In this document: in pieces, positions 15,822 through 27,080 of the stretch
Layout: every line of letters begins with the position of its first letter
How positions within the stretch are numbered: the stretch's first letter is position 1
DNA from: Gammaproteobacteria bacterium
GTDB lineage: Bacteria; Pseudomonadota; Gammaproteobacteria; Pseudomonadales; UBA5518
NCBI GenBank assembly: GCA_016718385.1
Contig: JADKDK010000004.1
Location: forward strand, 682,001 to 746,000
Reading direction: 5' to 3'
Length of the DNA: 64,000 nt
Position numbers and translations under genes: made by a program
Notes under the pieces: generated by a model
What the model was told of the DNA's origin: nothing
Seen by the model: only the letters and a program-made list of their open reading frames with translations
The model's database searches: none

Positions 15822-16634
15822 ATGAAGTTCGAAGCGCTCGCGTTGAAAGATAGTGTTGGGTCCGAGATTCGCACCGATGTCGACAGCCTGCTGACCCCGG
15901 AAGTCGCCGGGAAAATCCGTCAGCTGCTGGTCGAGCGCGGCGTGCTGGTGTTCAGGACGCTCGGGCTGCACACCGAGCAACAGCTCGCCCTGTCCCGGCT
16001 GATGGGTTCCCTGCGCGAGGAAGGTCAGCAGGGCCTGCTGAAGATCACGCTCGACAGGAAGCTCAACGCAAGGGCGGATTACCTGAAAGGATCGTTCCTG
16101 TGGCACATCGACGGAACACACGACGATGTGCCACCGTTCGCTTCGCTGCTGACGGGTGTCACGCTGTCCGAAACCGGCGGCCAGACCGAGTTCGCCAATT
16201 CCTATGCCGCTTACGAAGAGCTGCCGCAGGAGACGAAGGATCGCATCGCCGGGCTCAGGGTGGTACACGGCTTCGAGACGTCCATGCGCAGGGCGGGCGT
16301 CGAGCCCACGCAGGACACCCTCGCCTATTGGCGCAGTTTGCCCGACAAGGCCCACAAGCTGGTCTGGACGCACAAATCGGGTCGCAAGTCGCTGGTCATC
16401 GGCTGTTCTGCTTCCCATATCGAGGGCATGGACAGGGAAGAGGGGCAGCAACTGCTGCAGGAACTGCTGGACTGGAGCACCCAGCCGCGGTTCGTCTATC
16501 GCCACGAGTGGACGCCGGGAGACCTGCTGATCTGGGACAACACCGGCGTGCTGCACCGCGCGGAGCCCTATCCGCTGGATTGTGGTCGCTTGATGCACCG
16601 CACCACGCTGTTGGGCGAGGAGCCGTTCGCCTGA
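15822..16634 (+). CDS. TauD/TfdA-family Fe(II)/2-oxoglutarate dioxygenase 2
   Basis: A 270-residue paralogue of the enzyme at 13201, collinear without obvious gaps. The metal ligands fall at the same residue numbers (H95 and D97 in LWHIDGTHDD, H245 in VLHRAEP) and the 2-oxoglutarate arginine is R256. Shared blocks include ADYLKGSF, FANSYAAYEELP, HKSGRKSLVIG and EGMDREEGQ. Divergence is greatest between residues 60 and 85 and in 155-175, which is where substrate loops lie in TauD-like folds, so a different substrate is plausible (inference). An AGGGAGAGAA purine stretch precedes the ATG. It converges with the SDR gene at 16710. Confidence 0.87.
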   Translation: MKFEALALKDSVGSEIRTDVDSLLTPEVAGKIRQLLVERGVLVFRTLGLHTEQQLALSRLMGSLREEGQQGLLKITLDRKLNARADYLKGSFLWHIDGTHDDVPPFASLLTGVTLSETGGQTEFANSYAAYEELPQETKDRIAGLRVVHGFETSMRRAGVEPTQDTLAYWRSLPDKAHKLVWTHKSGRKSLVIGCSASHIEGMDREEGQQLLQELLDWSTQPRFVYRHEWTPGDLLIWDNTGVLHRAEPYPLDCGRLMHRTTLLGEEPFA

Positions 16635-16709
16635 GCGAGCGAGGAGCCTGGCGCTCCAGGCGGTCGCAGGGGATGCACGCGACGTGAAGGCGCTGTCGTT
16701 GCGCTATCG

Positions 16710-17492
16710 TCAGGCTTCGTCGGAGGCAATCCATCGCGATGTCAGCGCGCGCGGCGAAAGGTACTTGGTCCTGGTCCAGCCCCCGTCAACGACGATCGAC
16801 TGCCCGTTTATCATTTCACCCCCCGCCGAGCACAGGAAGGCGATGACGCTGGCGATGTCCTCGGCCTCGGCGAGGCGTGGATAGGGCGTGGTTTCCACAT
16901 TGACACGCTTGAACGTCTCGTCTTCGAAGCGATGGCGCACCATGTCCGTCATGGTGACGCCCGGCGCCACGCAATTGGAGCGGATGCCCATCGGGCCATA
17001 CTCGCAGGCCATGTGCTCGGTGAGCGATTTCAGTCCGCCCTTGGCCGCCGAATAGGCGCCGCCGCGCTTGCCACCGATCATCGCGAAGGTGGACGTCACG
17101 TTGACCACGCCCGAACCGGACTGCATGTGGGGGACCACCTCGCGCGCCAGGCGAAAGGGCGCGCGCAGCATGATGTCGAGGAAATGGTCGAGCGTGTCGT
17201 CGTCCGTTTCGTGCAGCGGCCTGGGGCTGCCGATGCCGGCGTTGTTGACGAGGAAGTCGATGCGCCCGAATCGTTCCAGCGCCTGGTCTACGATGCGCTT
17301 CGGCGCGTCCTTCGCGGTGATATCGACAGACACGGCCGCGAGTCGCCCCGGGTCGCCGATCGATTCTGCCAGCGCTTTCAGTTTTACCGGGTCGCGCCCG
17401 ATGCCAACGATCGCCATGCCCATGTCGTGGAGCATCCTCGCTGTTGCGAGGCCGATGCCGCTTCCCGCGCCCGTGATGATTGCTACCTGCAT
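16710..17492 (-). CDS. SDR-family oxidoreductase 2
   Basis: A 260-residue classical short-chain dehydrogenase: TGAGSGIG near the N-terminus, NNAG (FLVNNAGIG), catalytic serine in NVTSTFAMIG, and YSAAKGG as YxxxK. The C-terminal motif is GQSIVVDGGW. The ATG at 17492 starts immediately at the nucleotide-binding strand (MQVAIITGAG); the 46-residue upstream extension is not SDR-like. It is convergent with dioxygenase 2, 75 bp away, and may form the second hydroxylase-dehydrogenase pair of this region. It is only distantly similar to the SDR at 14066 outside the common motifs. Confidence 0.85.
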   Translation of the reverse strand: MQVAIITGAGSGIGLATARMLHDMGMAIVGIGRDPVKLKALAESIGDPGRLAAVSVDITAKDAPKRIVDQALERFGRIDFLVNNAGIGSPRPLHETDDDTLDHFLDIMLRAPFRLAREVVPHMQSGSGVVNVTSTFAMIGGKRGGAYSAAKGGLKSLTEHMACEYGPMGIRSNCVAPGVTMTDMVRHRFEDETFKRVNVETTPYPRLAEAEDIASVIAFLCSAGGEMINGQSIVVDGGWTRTKYLSPRALTSRWIASDEA

Positions 17493-17668
17493 GGCTGTTT
17501 TCCCGTCTGGTCCTTGATGGCTAATGCTGGGGCAAGCGCAAACCTCAATCAAGCGCCGGAGCCGCGTGCCGGAGAAGCGGCAGTCTTGACTTGTGGCTGC
17601 GATGCCGCAGACTCGGCGCCTGCATTGCACTTGCCGCCGGGCTACCGATTCGTCAACCGAGGTAATTC

Positions 17669-18565
17669 ATGAAAGCGTTGTGGTCGACACTCGTTGTCAT
17701 TCTGTTCAGCTTCACCATGGTCATGGAAGAGGCCCACGCCAAGCGCATGGGTGGCGGCAAGTCTTTCGGTCGCAGCTACCAGAGCGCGCCGGCCCCGGCC
17801 AGGAATACGGCCGACGCCCCGGCCCAACGTCAACAGGCCGATGCGGCCAAGCCGGCCCAGCAGCCGGGTGCCGCAAAGGGCGGGCTGATGGGTGGTCTGC
17901 TTGGCGGGCTGCTGGTGGGCGGCCTGTTTGCGGCCCTGTTCGCCGGTGGCGCTTTCGAAGGGCTGCAGTTGATGGACATCCTGATCATCGCCGCTCTGGC
18001 GTTCATCATCTTCAAGGTGATCCGCGGCCTGCGCCCGGGCCCCGCCGCGGGCCGCTCATCGGCGCCACAGCCGGCTTACGCCGGCGCCGGCCGGCAGATG
18101 CCGCCGCAGCCCGCGTCCGAGCCGGTATTCGGTGCCCGTCGCGAGGCGCCGGTCGCCGCGCCGGTGGCAGGCAGCCACGCCGTGCCCTTCAACCTGCCGC
18201 CGGGCTTTGATACCCCGGCCTTCATCGCGGGCGCCACGGAGCACTACCGTATCTTGCAGGATGCCTGGAACCGTAACGATCTGCCTACGATCCGGGAGTA
18301 CATGACCCCCGAGCTCTACGCCGAGTTGAGCGCCGAGCGTGCCAGTCTTGCCGTCGCTCCGCAGACCGAGGTGCTCAGCCTGAACGCGGAACTGGTGCGT
18401 GCCGATCAGCTGTTCGGCAATGCCGAGGTCAGTATCCGATTCAGCGGCCGTTGCCGCGATCTCGCCGAAGGCGTGGAAGAGGATATTGTCGACGTGTGGC
18501 ACCTGGAGCGTGACTTCACCAGGGGCGATGCGCCCTGGTTCATCACGGGCATGCAGTCGGAGTAA
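17669..18565 (+). CDS. Tim44-like domain membrane protein
   Basis: A 298-residue protein. A signal peptide (MKALWSTLVVILFSFTMVME) is followed by a GGGKSFGRS motif characteristic of bacterial Tim44-like proteins, then a Gln/Ala/Pro linker, a glycine-rich and hydrophobic membrane segment (about residues 72-118), a second Pro/Ala linker, and a C-terminal Tim44/MBA1 fold at about 185-298 (FIAGATEHYRILQDAWNRND, MTPELYAELSAE). The function in bacteria is not established; a membrane-associated binding role is likely. The gene stands alone, convergent with the purT operon. Confidence 0.8.
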   Translation: MKALWSTLVVILFSFTMVMEEAHAKRMGGGKSFGRSYQSAPAPARNTADAPAQRQQADAAKPAQQPGAAKGGLMGGLLGGLLVGGLFAALFAGGAFEGLQLMDILIIAALAFIIFKVIRGLRPGPAAGRSSAPQPAYAGAGRQMPPQPASEPVFGARREAPVAAPVAGSHAVPFNLPPGFDTPAFIAGATEHYRILQDAWNRNDLPTIREYMTPELYAELSAERASLAVAPQTEVLSLNAELVRADQLFGNAEVSIRFSGRCRDLAEGVEEDIVDVWHLERDFTRGDAPWFITGMQSE

Positions 18566-18577
18566 TCCATCCCGGGC

Positions 18578-18733
18578 TCATACGCCCGCGCGGGCGACCA
18601 GCTTCTCGCTCTCGTCCCGGAACCGCGCGACGAAGGCCGCGTCCTCCACCACCGGATTGGGTGCACGCGGCGCGCGCTCGTGCCAGTAGAGCCCGCTGCC
18701 GCGCTCGCGCGTCACGCGGGACGTTGACAGTTC
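18578..18733 (-). pseudogene. 3' remnant of an SDR/retinol-dehydrogenase-like gene
   Basis: The minus strand reads about 47 codons to a TGA at 18578-18580 without an upstream start. The translated end, GLYWHERAPRAPNPVVEDAA then FVARFRDESEKLVARAGV, has the pattern of the C-terminus of retinol-dehydrogenase-type SDRs (G-x-Y-x-x-x-x-P-x-P, then L-W-x-x-S-E-x-L-V). The body of the gene is missing; purT occupies the place where it should be. It appears to be a deletion scar fused to the 3' side of purT. Confidence 0.5.
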
Positions 18734-19926
18734 TACAGCTCGACCCGGATGGCGGCGACGACGTCGCGCGCCTTGGCGCGTGCCTCGTCGATGCTGGCCC
18801 CCAGTGCCAGCCCGACGCCGAGACGGCGCGAGCCATGCACCTCGGGCTTGCCGAAGAGCTCGAGGTTGGTGTCGGGCTGCGCCAGCGCCTCGCCCAGGTT
18901 GCCGAAGCGCATATCGACCGAATCACCCTTGACCAGCAGGGCGCAGGAGGCGCCCGGGCCGTGCTGGCGGATGGCGGGGACGGGCAGGCCGAGGATGGCG
19001 CGGGCATGCAGCGCGAACTCGGACAGCTGCTGGGAGATCAGCGTCACGAGGCCCGTGTCGTGCGGGCGCGGCGATACTTCGCTGAACCAGACCTCATCGC
19101 CCTTCACGAAGAGTTCCACGCCGAAGATGCCCCAGCCGCCCAGCGCGGCAGTGACCTGCTGCGCGATGTGCTGCGCCTCGGCCAGTGCCCTCGGGGACAT
19201 GGGCTGCGGCTGCCAGGACTCGCGGTAATCGCCCTCGATCTGCAGGTGGCCGATGGGCTCGCAGAAGCTGGTGCCACCGGCATGACGCACGGTGAGCAGC
19301 GTGATCTCGTAATCGAAGTCGATGAAACCCTCGACGATGACGCGACCCGCGCCGGCGCGCCCGCCCGCCTGGGCATAGTCCCAGGCCCTCTGCAGTTCCG
19401 CCTCGGAGCGCAGCACGCTCTGGCCCTTGCCCGACGAGGACATGACCGGCTTCACCACGCACGGGAGGCCGACCTCGCGCACCGCGGTCGCGAAGCTCGC
19501 GAAGTCGTCGGCGAAGCGATAGGGGGAGGTGGCGAGACCCAGTTCCTCTGCGGCCAGGCGACGGATGCCCTCGCGATGCATGGTGAGACGGGCGGCACGG
19601 GCCGTGGGCACCACGCGCTGGCCCTCGGCCTCGAGCTGCACCAACGCGTCGGTGGCGATGGCCTCGATTTCCGGCACCACCAGGTGGGGCCTTTCCTCAA
19701 GGATGACGCGACGCAGCGCCGCCGGATCCAGCATGTCGATCACATGGCTGCGGTCGGCGAGCTGCATGCCGGGGGCGTTGGCGTAGCGGTCGACCGCGAT
19801 CACCTCGCAGCCGAGTCGCTTGAGCTCGATGACGACCTCGCGGCCGAGCTCGCCGGCACCACAGAACAGCACGCGGGTGGAGCCAGCGGCGAAGGGGGTA
19901 CCCAGGATCGGGGCGGAGTCGGACAT
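18733..19926 (-). CDS. purT: Formate-dependent phosphoribosylglycinamide formyltransferase PurT
   Basis: A 397-residue ATP-grasp enzyme for the third step of purine synthesis: formate + ATP + GAR to formyl-GAR. Family marks are LFCGAGELGREVVIELKRLG at the N-terminus, EIEAIATDAL, the ATP-grasp loop PVMSSSGKGQSV, IFGVELFVKGDEVWFSEVSP and RPHDTGLVTL. The length fits the E. coli enzyme (392). I chose the ATG at 19926. It lies 27 nt downstream of gcvP on the same strand and is probably co-transcribed with it, linking formate and glycine one-carbon metabolism. A truncated SDR tail follows its stop directly. Confidence 0.95.
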   Translation of the reverse strand: MSDSAPILGTPFAAGSTRVLFCGAGELGREVVIELKRLGCEVIAVDRYANAPGMQLADRSHVIDMLDPAALRRVILEERPHLVVPEIEAIATDALVQLEAEGQRVVPTARAARLTMHREGIRRLAAEELGLATSPYRFADDFASFATAVREVGLPCVVKPVMSSSGKGQSVLRSEAELQRAWDYAQAGGRAGAGRVIVEGFIDFDYEITLLTVRHAGGTSFCEPIGHLQIEGDYRESWQPQPMSPRALAEAQHIAQQVTAALGGWGIFGVELFVKGDEVWFSEVSPRPHDTGLVTLISQQLSEFALHARAILGLPVPAIRQHGPGASCALLVKGDSVDMRFGNLGEALAQPDTNLELFGKPEVHGSRRLGVGLALGASIDEARAKARDVVAAIRVEL

Positions 19927-19953
19927 TGACGGTTTCCTTTGCGAGTCCACCAT

Positions 19954-22860
<2,907 letters not shown>

Positions 22861-23012
22861 GGCTTCACTCGGAAAGGTCGTGCGACGGCGGCGGGAACGG
22901 GTTCCGGAAAGCGTCGTATTTAATCACAGCGTCCCGACCGCTGCCGAATGCGGATTTCGGGAAAAAGAGTCGGTCCGCCGCCGCTTGAGCCGCGGCCCGC
23001 ATTGTCCGTAAC

Positions 23013-24131
23013 ATGGTACGCAACAGCCCTGCCATTCCAGGTCCCGCTCCTCGAGTGCTCCAATTGCGCAAGAAGCCCCGTGTCCCGCGGCACCGGCCGC
23101 CGAGTCTCAAGAATTCCGCGCTGCCGCGGCTGACGCAACGGATCATGGCGGCGGCCGTGGTGCTCCTGCTGGTGACCATCGTCAGCACTTTCGGCTTCTA
23201 TCGCGCGGCGAGCGGCCAGACCGACTTCTGGGGCGCGCTGTACATGGCGCTGATCACGATCTCCACGGTGGGCTATGCCGAGGCGGTGCCGCTCGAGAGC
23301 GCAGGAGATCGCATATTCGCCGGCGTGATCTCGATCGTGGGATTCGGCGCGTTGACCTTCATGTTCACCAGCCTCTCGATGTTCTTCCTCGAGAAGGACC
23401 TCGACCACACGATCCGGAGACGCCGCATGGAGAAGGAGATCGCCAAGCTCAGGGGCCACTACATCGTGTGCGGTTTCGGCCGTGTCGGACGCAATACCGC
23501 CTACGAGCTGCAGCTTACCGGGCGGCGCTTCGTCGCGATCGACCTGGCCGAGGAGCGTTTCGCGGAGCATGGCGAACGGTTCCCGGGGCTGCTGTGGCTG
23601 CACGGCGACGCCTCCGATGACGAGCTGCTGCTGGCGGCGGATATCGGCGATGCCGCCGGTGTGTTCGCGGTGACCGGCGATGACTCGCGCAACCTCATGA
23701 TCACGCTCACCGCCAGGCAGCTGAATCCGTCCGTGCGTGTCGTGGCGCGCGCCCACGAGGTGCGCAACATCGCAAAGATGCGCAAGGGCGGAGCAGACGA
23801 CGTGATTTCGCCCGATTTCACCGGGGGCATGCGCATCGCCTCCGCGATGCTCCGCCCGCATGCGGTGACGTTCCTCGATGAAATGCTGCGCTCCGACCGC
23901 GTCCTGCGCGTCGAGGAGGTTCGCATTCCGGACGCGTTCCGGCCGACCGCGCTCGGCTTGGTGTGCCGCCGCGCCAGCGAATACGTGCTGCTCGCGGTGC
24001 GCGACGGTAGCGCGTGGGCCTTCAATCCGGAAGAGGACTACGTGCTCATGCCGGGGCAGGTGATCATCGCGATGGCGAGCACGCGCGGTCGGGAAGACAT
24101 CGAGGCCTGCATCGCGGACCACGTGGGCTGA
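23013..24131 (+). CDS. Two-helix K+ channel with TrkA-N/TrkA-C (RCK) domains
   Basis: A 372-residue protein: basic N-terminus, TM1 at about 46-62, pore loop with the filter TISTVGYAE (85-90 is TVGYAE), TM2 at about 100-120, then an RCK domain starting GHYIVCGFGRVGRNTAYEL with the GxGxxG nucleotide-binding motif, and a TrkA-C domain from about 285. The layout is that of MthK/Kch-type channels. The filter is odd: the second glycine of the usual TVGYGD is alanine and the aspartate is glutamate. This may change selectivity or conductance (inference). Start could be later, but the first ATG gives a basic leader and no better site was seen. Confidence 0.85.
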   Translation: MVRNSPAIPGPAPRVLQLRKKPRVPRHRPPSLKNSALPRLTQRIMAAAVVLLLVTIVSTFGFYRAASGQTDFWGALYMALITISTVGYAEAVPLESAGDRIFAGVISIVGFGALTFMFTSLSMFFLEKDLDHTIRRRRMEKEIAKLRGHYIVCGFGRVGRNTAYELQLTGRRFVAIDLAEERFAEHGERFPGLLWLHGDASDDELLLAADIGDAAGVFAVTGDDSRNLMITLTARQLNPSVRVVARAHEVRNIAKMRKGGADDVISPDFTGGMRIASAMLRPHAVTFLDEMLRSDRVLRVEEVRIPDAFRPTALGLVCRRASEYVLLAVRDGSAWAFNPEEDYVLMPGQVIIAMASTRGREDIEACIADHVG

Positions 24132-24146
24132 GAGCCAGGGGCGCCC

Positions 24147-24737
24147 TCAGACGACCAGCGCGTGCAACTCCACGGGGCCGTGCACGCCGGTCGCGAAGGT
24201 CATGGCCACGTCGGCCGATGTCGAGGGCCCGGCCGCGAGGCACAGTCCGCGCGGCATGCGGCTGCCGAAGCGCGCGCGCACCAGGGTCCAGAAATCGTCC
24301 AGCGTGGCCACGATGTCGGCCGCGCGCACCACTATCACCAGCCGGTCGGGCAGGAAGTTCAGTGCCATCGGTGCGCCGGGGCGCGGATGCAGGGCCAGCG
24401 CGCCGGTTTCGGCAACGCCGGCGATGGCTGTGGTCAGGGCCAGCGAGGCCTGCGCTCGCGTGTTCGCGGGCGCGTGCTGCAGCCGTGGCGAGTTGGCCCA
24501 TGGCAGCGCCGCCAGCAGATCGTCCGCGGATGTCGCCACGGCCAGCGTGCCGCCCTCCGGCGGCGCGAAGCGCGCCTCCAGCCACGCGGGAATGTCCGCG
24601 GGCGAGCCCAGTCGCGCCCAGGAGCCGTTCTGGGTGGCGAAGCGCGCGCCGAAGGCCTCGACCGCGTCACCCGCTATCACCGGGCGCGGCGCACCCGCGC
24701 GCAACGCCGCGTACGCCGTATCGCGCGGGCCGCTCAC
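24147..24737 (-). CDS. lutC: Lactate utilisation protein LutC
   Basis: A 196-residue LUD-domain protein, third gene of the lutABC set that oxidises L-lactate to pyruvate. Family segments are VAETGALALH, NFLPDRLVIVVRAADIV and the C-terminal GPSTSADVAMTFATGVHGP. The start is GTG at 24735-24737, overlapping the lutB stop as GTGA, so translation is coupled. The longer in-frame ATG reading would lie within lutB and was rejected. Its 3' end faces the K+ channel gene with 15 bp between. Confidence 0.88.
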   Translation of the reverse strand: MSGPRDTAYAALRAGAPRPVIAGDAVEAFGARFATQNGSWARLGSPADIPAWLEARFAPPEGGTLAVATSADDLLAALPWANSPRLQHAPANTRAQASLALTTAIAGVAETGALALHPRPGAPMALNFLPDRLVIVVRAADIVATLDDFWTLVRARFGSRMPRGLCLAAGPSTSADVAMTFATGVHGPVELHALVV

Positions 24738-26167
24738 AGTCGCTGCTCCGGGTCGCGGGCGCCGTGCACCTTTTGCCAGTGGCCGAGGAAGGTGTGGTCC
24801 TGTGGCGCGGGCAGGCGCCGGCCCGCGGCCCAGCCGGAAAGCAGCGGCAGCTTCGCGAGCAGCGCGGGGTGGCGGGACAACCAGCCGAGCAGCGGACGCC
24901 CGAGCGCTGCGACCGCGCGGTAGAGCGCCGGGAAGCGGAACAGCGTCATCATCGCGGTCACGCCTGCGCGCCATGCCGGCGGCGTGAGGCCCTGCACCGC
25001 GGCATCGTCACGTAACTGCCGAAGGTGCTCCGGCAGCGGGATGCGCATCGGGCAGGCTTCCTCGCAGCGCCCGCAGGCGGTGCAGGCGTTGGGCAGTTCG
25101 CGCGCCTGATCGAGGCCCGTCAGCAGTGGCGTCAGCACCGAGCCCATCGGGCCGGGATAGACCCAGCCATAGGCATGGCCGCCGACGTGGCGGTAGATCG
25201 GGCAGTGGTTCAGGCAGGCGCCACAGCGGATGCAACGCAGCATGCTGCGGTACTTTCCCCCGAGCAGCGCGCGGCGACCGTTGTCGAGCAGCACGACGTG
25301 GAATTCATCGGGCCCGTCGGGGTCTTCGGCGCCGCGCGGCCCGCTGTAGAGGGTGGTGTAGACGCTGGTGACCTGACCGGTCGCGCTGCGGCACAGCACG
25401 CGGTGCAGCGCGCCGGCATCCTCGAGCGTGGGCACCAGCTTCTCGATGCCGGTCACCACGATGTGCACGCGCGGCAGCGTGCTGCACAGATCGCCGTTGC
25501 CCTCGTTGGTGACCAGCATCACCGAGCCGGTCTCGGCGACCAGGCAGTTGGCGCCGGTGATGCCTGCGTCGGCCGCCAGGAAACGCTCGCGCAGCACGCT
25601 GCGCGCCTCGCGCACGATGCCCTGCACCTGCGAGAGGTCGCGTTCGCCACGCTCGTGGCGCTCGCGGAACAGTTGCGCGACCTGCTCCTTCGACTTGTGC
25701 AGGGCCGGGGCGATGATGTGGCTCGGCGGCTCGCCGGCCTGCTGGATGATGTACTCGCCGAGGTCGGTCTCGACCACCTCGAGCCCGGCGGCCTCGAGCG
25801 CGTCGTTCAGCGCGGTCTCCTCGCCGACCATCGACTTGCCCTTGATCACGCGTCGTGCGCCGGCGGCGCGGCAGATGCCGGTGACGATGCGGTTCAGGTC
25901 GGCGGCGGTGGCGGCGTGGTGGACGTGGCCGCCGCGTTCGCTGACGCGGGCCTCGAAGTCGGCGAGGTAGCTGTCGAGGTGCTCCAGCGTGTGGTCCTTC
26001 ATGCGCACGGCGTAGTCGCGCATCGCCTCGAAGTCGGGGGTCTGGGCCATCACGCCGGCGCGCATCGCCGGCAGGAACAGCGCCACGGCATTCAGCACCG
26101 GCTGCAGCCCGGCATCGTTGAGCGCCGCGTGCGCGTTGGCGACGAATTGCGCGCTGGTATGGCGCAT
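24734..26167 (-). CDS. lutB: Lactate utilisation iron-sulfur protein LutB
   Basis: A 477-residue protein with an N-terminal LUD domain (KGKSMVGEETALNDALEAAG, ITGANCLVAETGSVMLVTNE) and a C-terminal double 4Fe-4S ferredoxin module (CIRCGACLNHCP, then CTACGRCEEACP), followed by a DUF3390-like tail ending in the W-x-x-x-R segment. It forms the electron-transfer core of the LutABC L-lactate dehydrogenase. Its ATG overlaps the lutA stop by 1 nt (TGATG), and lutC starts in its stop codon, so the operon is tightly coupled. Confidence 0.93.
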   Translation of the reverse strand: MRHTSAQFVANAHAALNDAGLQPVLNAVALFLPAMRAGVMAQTPDFEAMRDYAVRMKDHTLEHLDSYLADFEARVSERGGHVHHAATAADLNRIVTGICRAAGARRVIKGKSMVGEETALNDALEAAGLEVVETDLGEYIIQQAGEPPSHIIAPALHKSKEQVAQLFRERHERGERDLSQVQGIVREARSVLRERFLAADAGITGANCLVAETGSVMLVTNEGNGDLCSTLPRVHIVVTGIEKLVPTLEDAGALHRVLCRSATGQVTSVYTTLYSGPRGAEDPDGPDEFHVVLLDNGRRALLGGKYRSMLRCIRCGACLNHCPIYRHVGGHAYGWVYPGPMGSVLTPLLTGLDQARELPNACTACGRCEEACPMRIPLPEHLRQLRDDAAVQGLTPPAWRAGVTAMMTLFRFPALYRAVAALGRPLLGWLSRHPALLAKLPLLSGWAAGRRLPAPQDHTFLGHWQKVHGARDPEQRL

Positions 26168-26940
26168 CAGGTCTGCTCCTTGCCGAGCGCGGCGCGGTCC
26201 AGCCGTCCGGCCAGCAACTCGCTCACGTGGCGAAATTCCAGGGACTTGCCGGCAGCCTGCGCGCGGCCGCACAGATGCAGCAGGCAGCCGAGGTCGCCGC
26301 CGACCAGCATGTCGGCGCCCGCGGCCAGTGCATTGCCGAGCTTCTCGTCGGCCATCGCGACGGAAATTTCCGGCAACTTGGCGCAGAAGGTGCCGCCGAA
26401 ACCGCAGCAGACCTCGGTGCCCTGCATCTCGGTCAGTGTCACGCCCGCCGCGGCGAGCAGCTGCCGCGGCTGCGCCCGGATGCCGAGCTCGCGCAGCCCG
26501 GCGCAGCTGTCGTGGTAGGTGATCGTGCGCGCCGCGGTACCACGCGTCGGCGCGGGAGCGAAATGCATCACGTCGGCGAGGAAGGCCGTGAGTTCGAAGG
26601 TCTTGTCGCCGAGCGCCTGCGCGCGCTCGCGCCACGGCGGATCATCCGCGAACAGCCGTGGGTAGTGGTGGCGGATCATGCCGGCGCAGGAGCCAGACGG
26701 CGCGACCAGATAGTCGAAGTCCTCGAACGTGCGGATGAGGCCTTGCGCCACCGGGCGCGCACTGGCGATCGCGCCGCTGTTGTAGCCGGGCTGCCCGCAG
26801 CAGGATTGCCCGAGCGGCACGTGGACCTCGCAGCCCGCGGCGCGCAGCAGTTCCACGCTGGACTCGGCCACGGTCGGACGGAAAACGTTGGCGAGGCAGG
26901 TCACGAACAGCGCGACGCGCGGAGGCGAGGGAGCCGGCAT
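26167..26940 (-). CDS. lutA: Lactate utilisation protein LutA (CCG-domain)
   Basis: A 257-residue protein with two cysteine-rich CCG domains: SCCGQPGYNSG near residue 47 and EVCCGFGGTFCAKLP near residue 180. The start VALFVTCLANVFRP is typical of LutA/YkgE, the subunit related to the heterodisulfide-reductase and glycolate-oxidase GlcF families. The ATG at 26940 was chosen. Immediately upstream is a cluster of hairpin repeats and then greB in the same orientation. No LutR or LldR-type regulator is adjacent, so control is unclear. Confidence 0.93.
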   Translation of the reverse strand: MPAPSPPRVALFVTCLANVFRPTVAESSVELLRAAGCEVHVPLGQSCCGQPGYNSGAIASARPVAQGLIRTFEDFDYLVAPSGSCAGMIRHHYPRLFADDPPWRERAQALGDKTFELTAFLADVMHFAPAPTRGTAARTITYHDSCAGLRELGIRAQPRQLLAAAGVTLTEMQGTEVCCGFGGTFCAKLPEISVAMADEKLGNALAAGADMLVGGDLGCLLHLCGRAQAAGKSLEFRHVSELLAGRLDRAALGKEQT

Positions 26941-26988
26941 TGGGGTGTGCCTCGGTTCGATGGGAAGCAGTATATCCGGCAATTGCAC

Positions 26989-27080
26989 GTGGGTCCGCAT
27001 TCATGCGGACGGGTGCGATCCCGAATGCAATTGTCGGGCTGAAGCCCGACCCACACCTGTCGGGCTTAAGCCCGACCTAC
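26989..27080. repeat. REP-like hairpin repeat cluster 2 (three copies)
   Basis: Units lie at 26989-27010 (plus, stem CCGCAT/ATGCGG), 27033-27054 (minus, stem GGGCT/AGCCC) and 27059-27080 (minus, same stem with TTAA loop). Heads are GTGG or GTAG. The last copy overlaps the 3' end of greB, and its TAG is the greB stop codon (27077-27079). Confidence 0.85.

Noticed and set aside
16646..16661. Hairpin GCCTGG-CGCT-CCAGGC between dioxygenase 2 and SDR 2
   Set aside because: Six-base stem without a T tract; too weak to call a terminator.
22861..23012. Possible glycine riboswitch upstream of gcvP
   Set aside because: The 152-bp region shows no tandem-aptamer core and no expression-platform hairpin that I could recognise.
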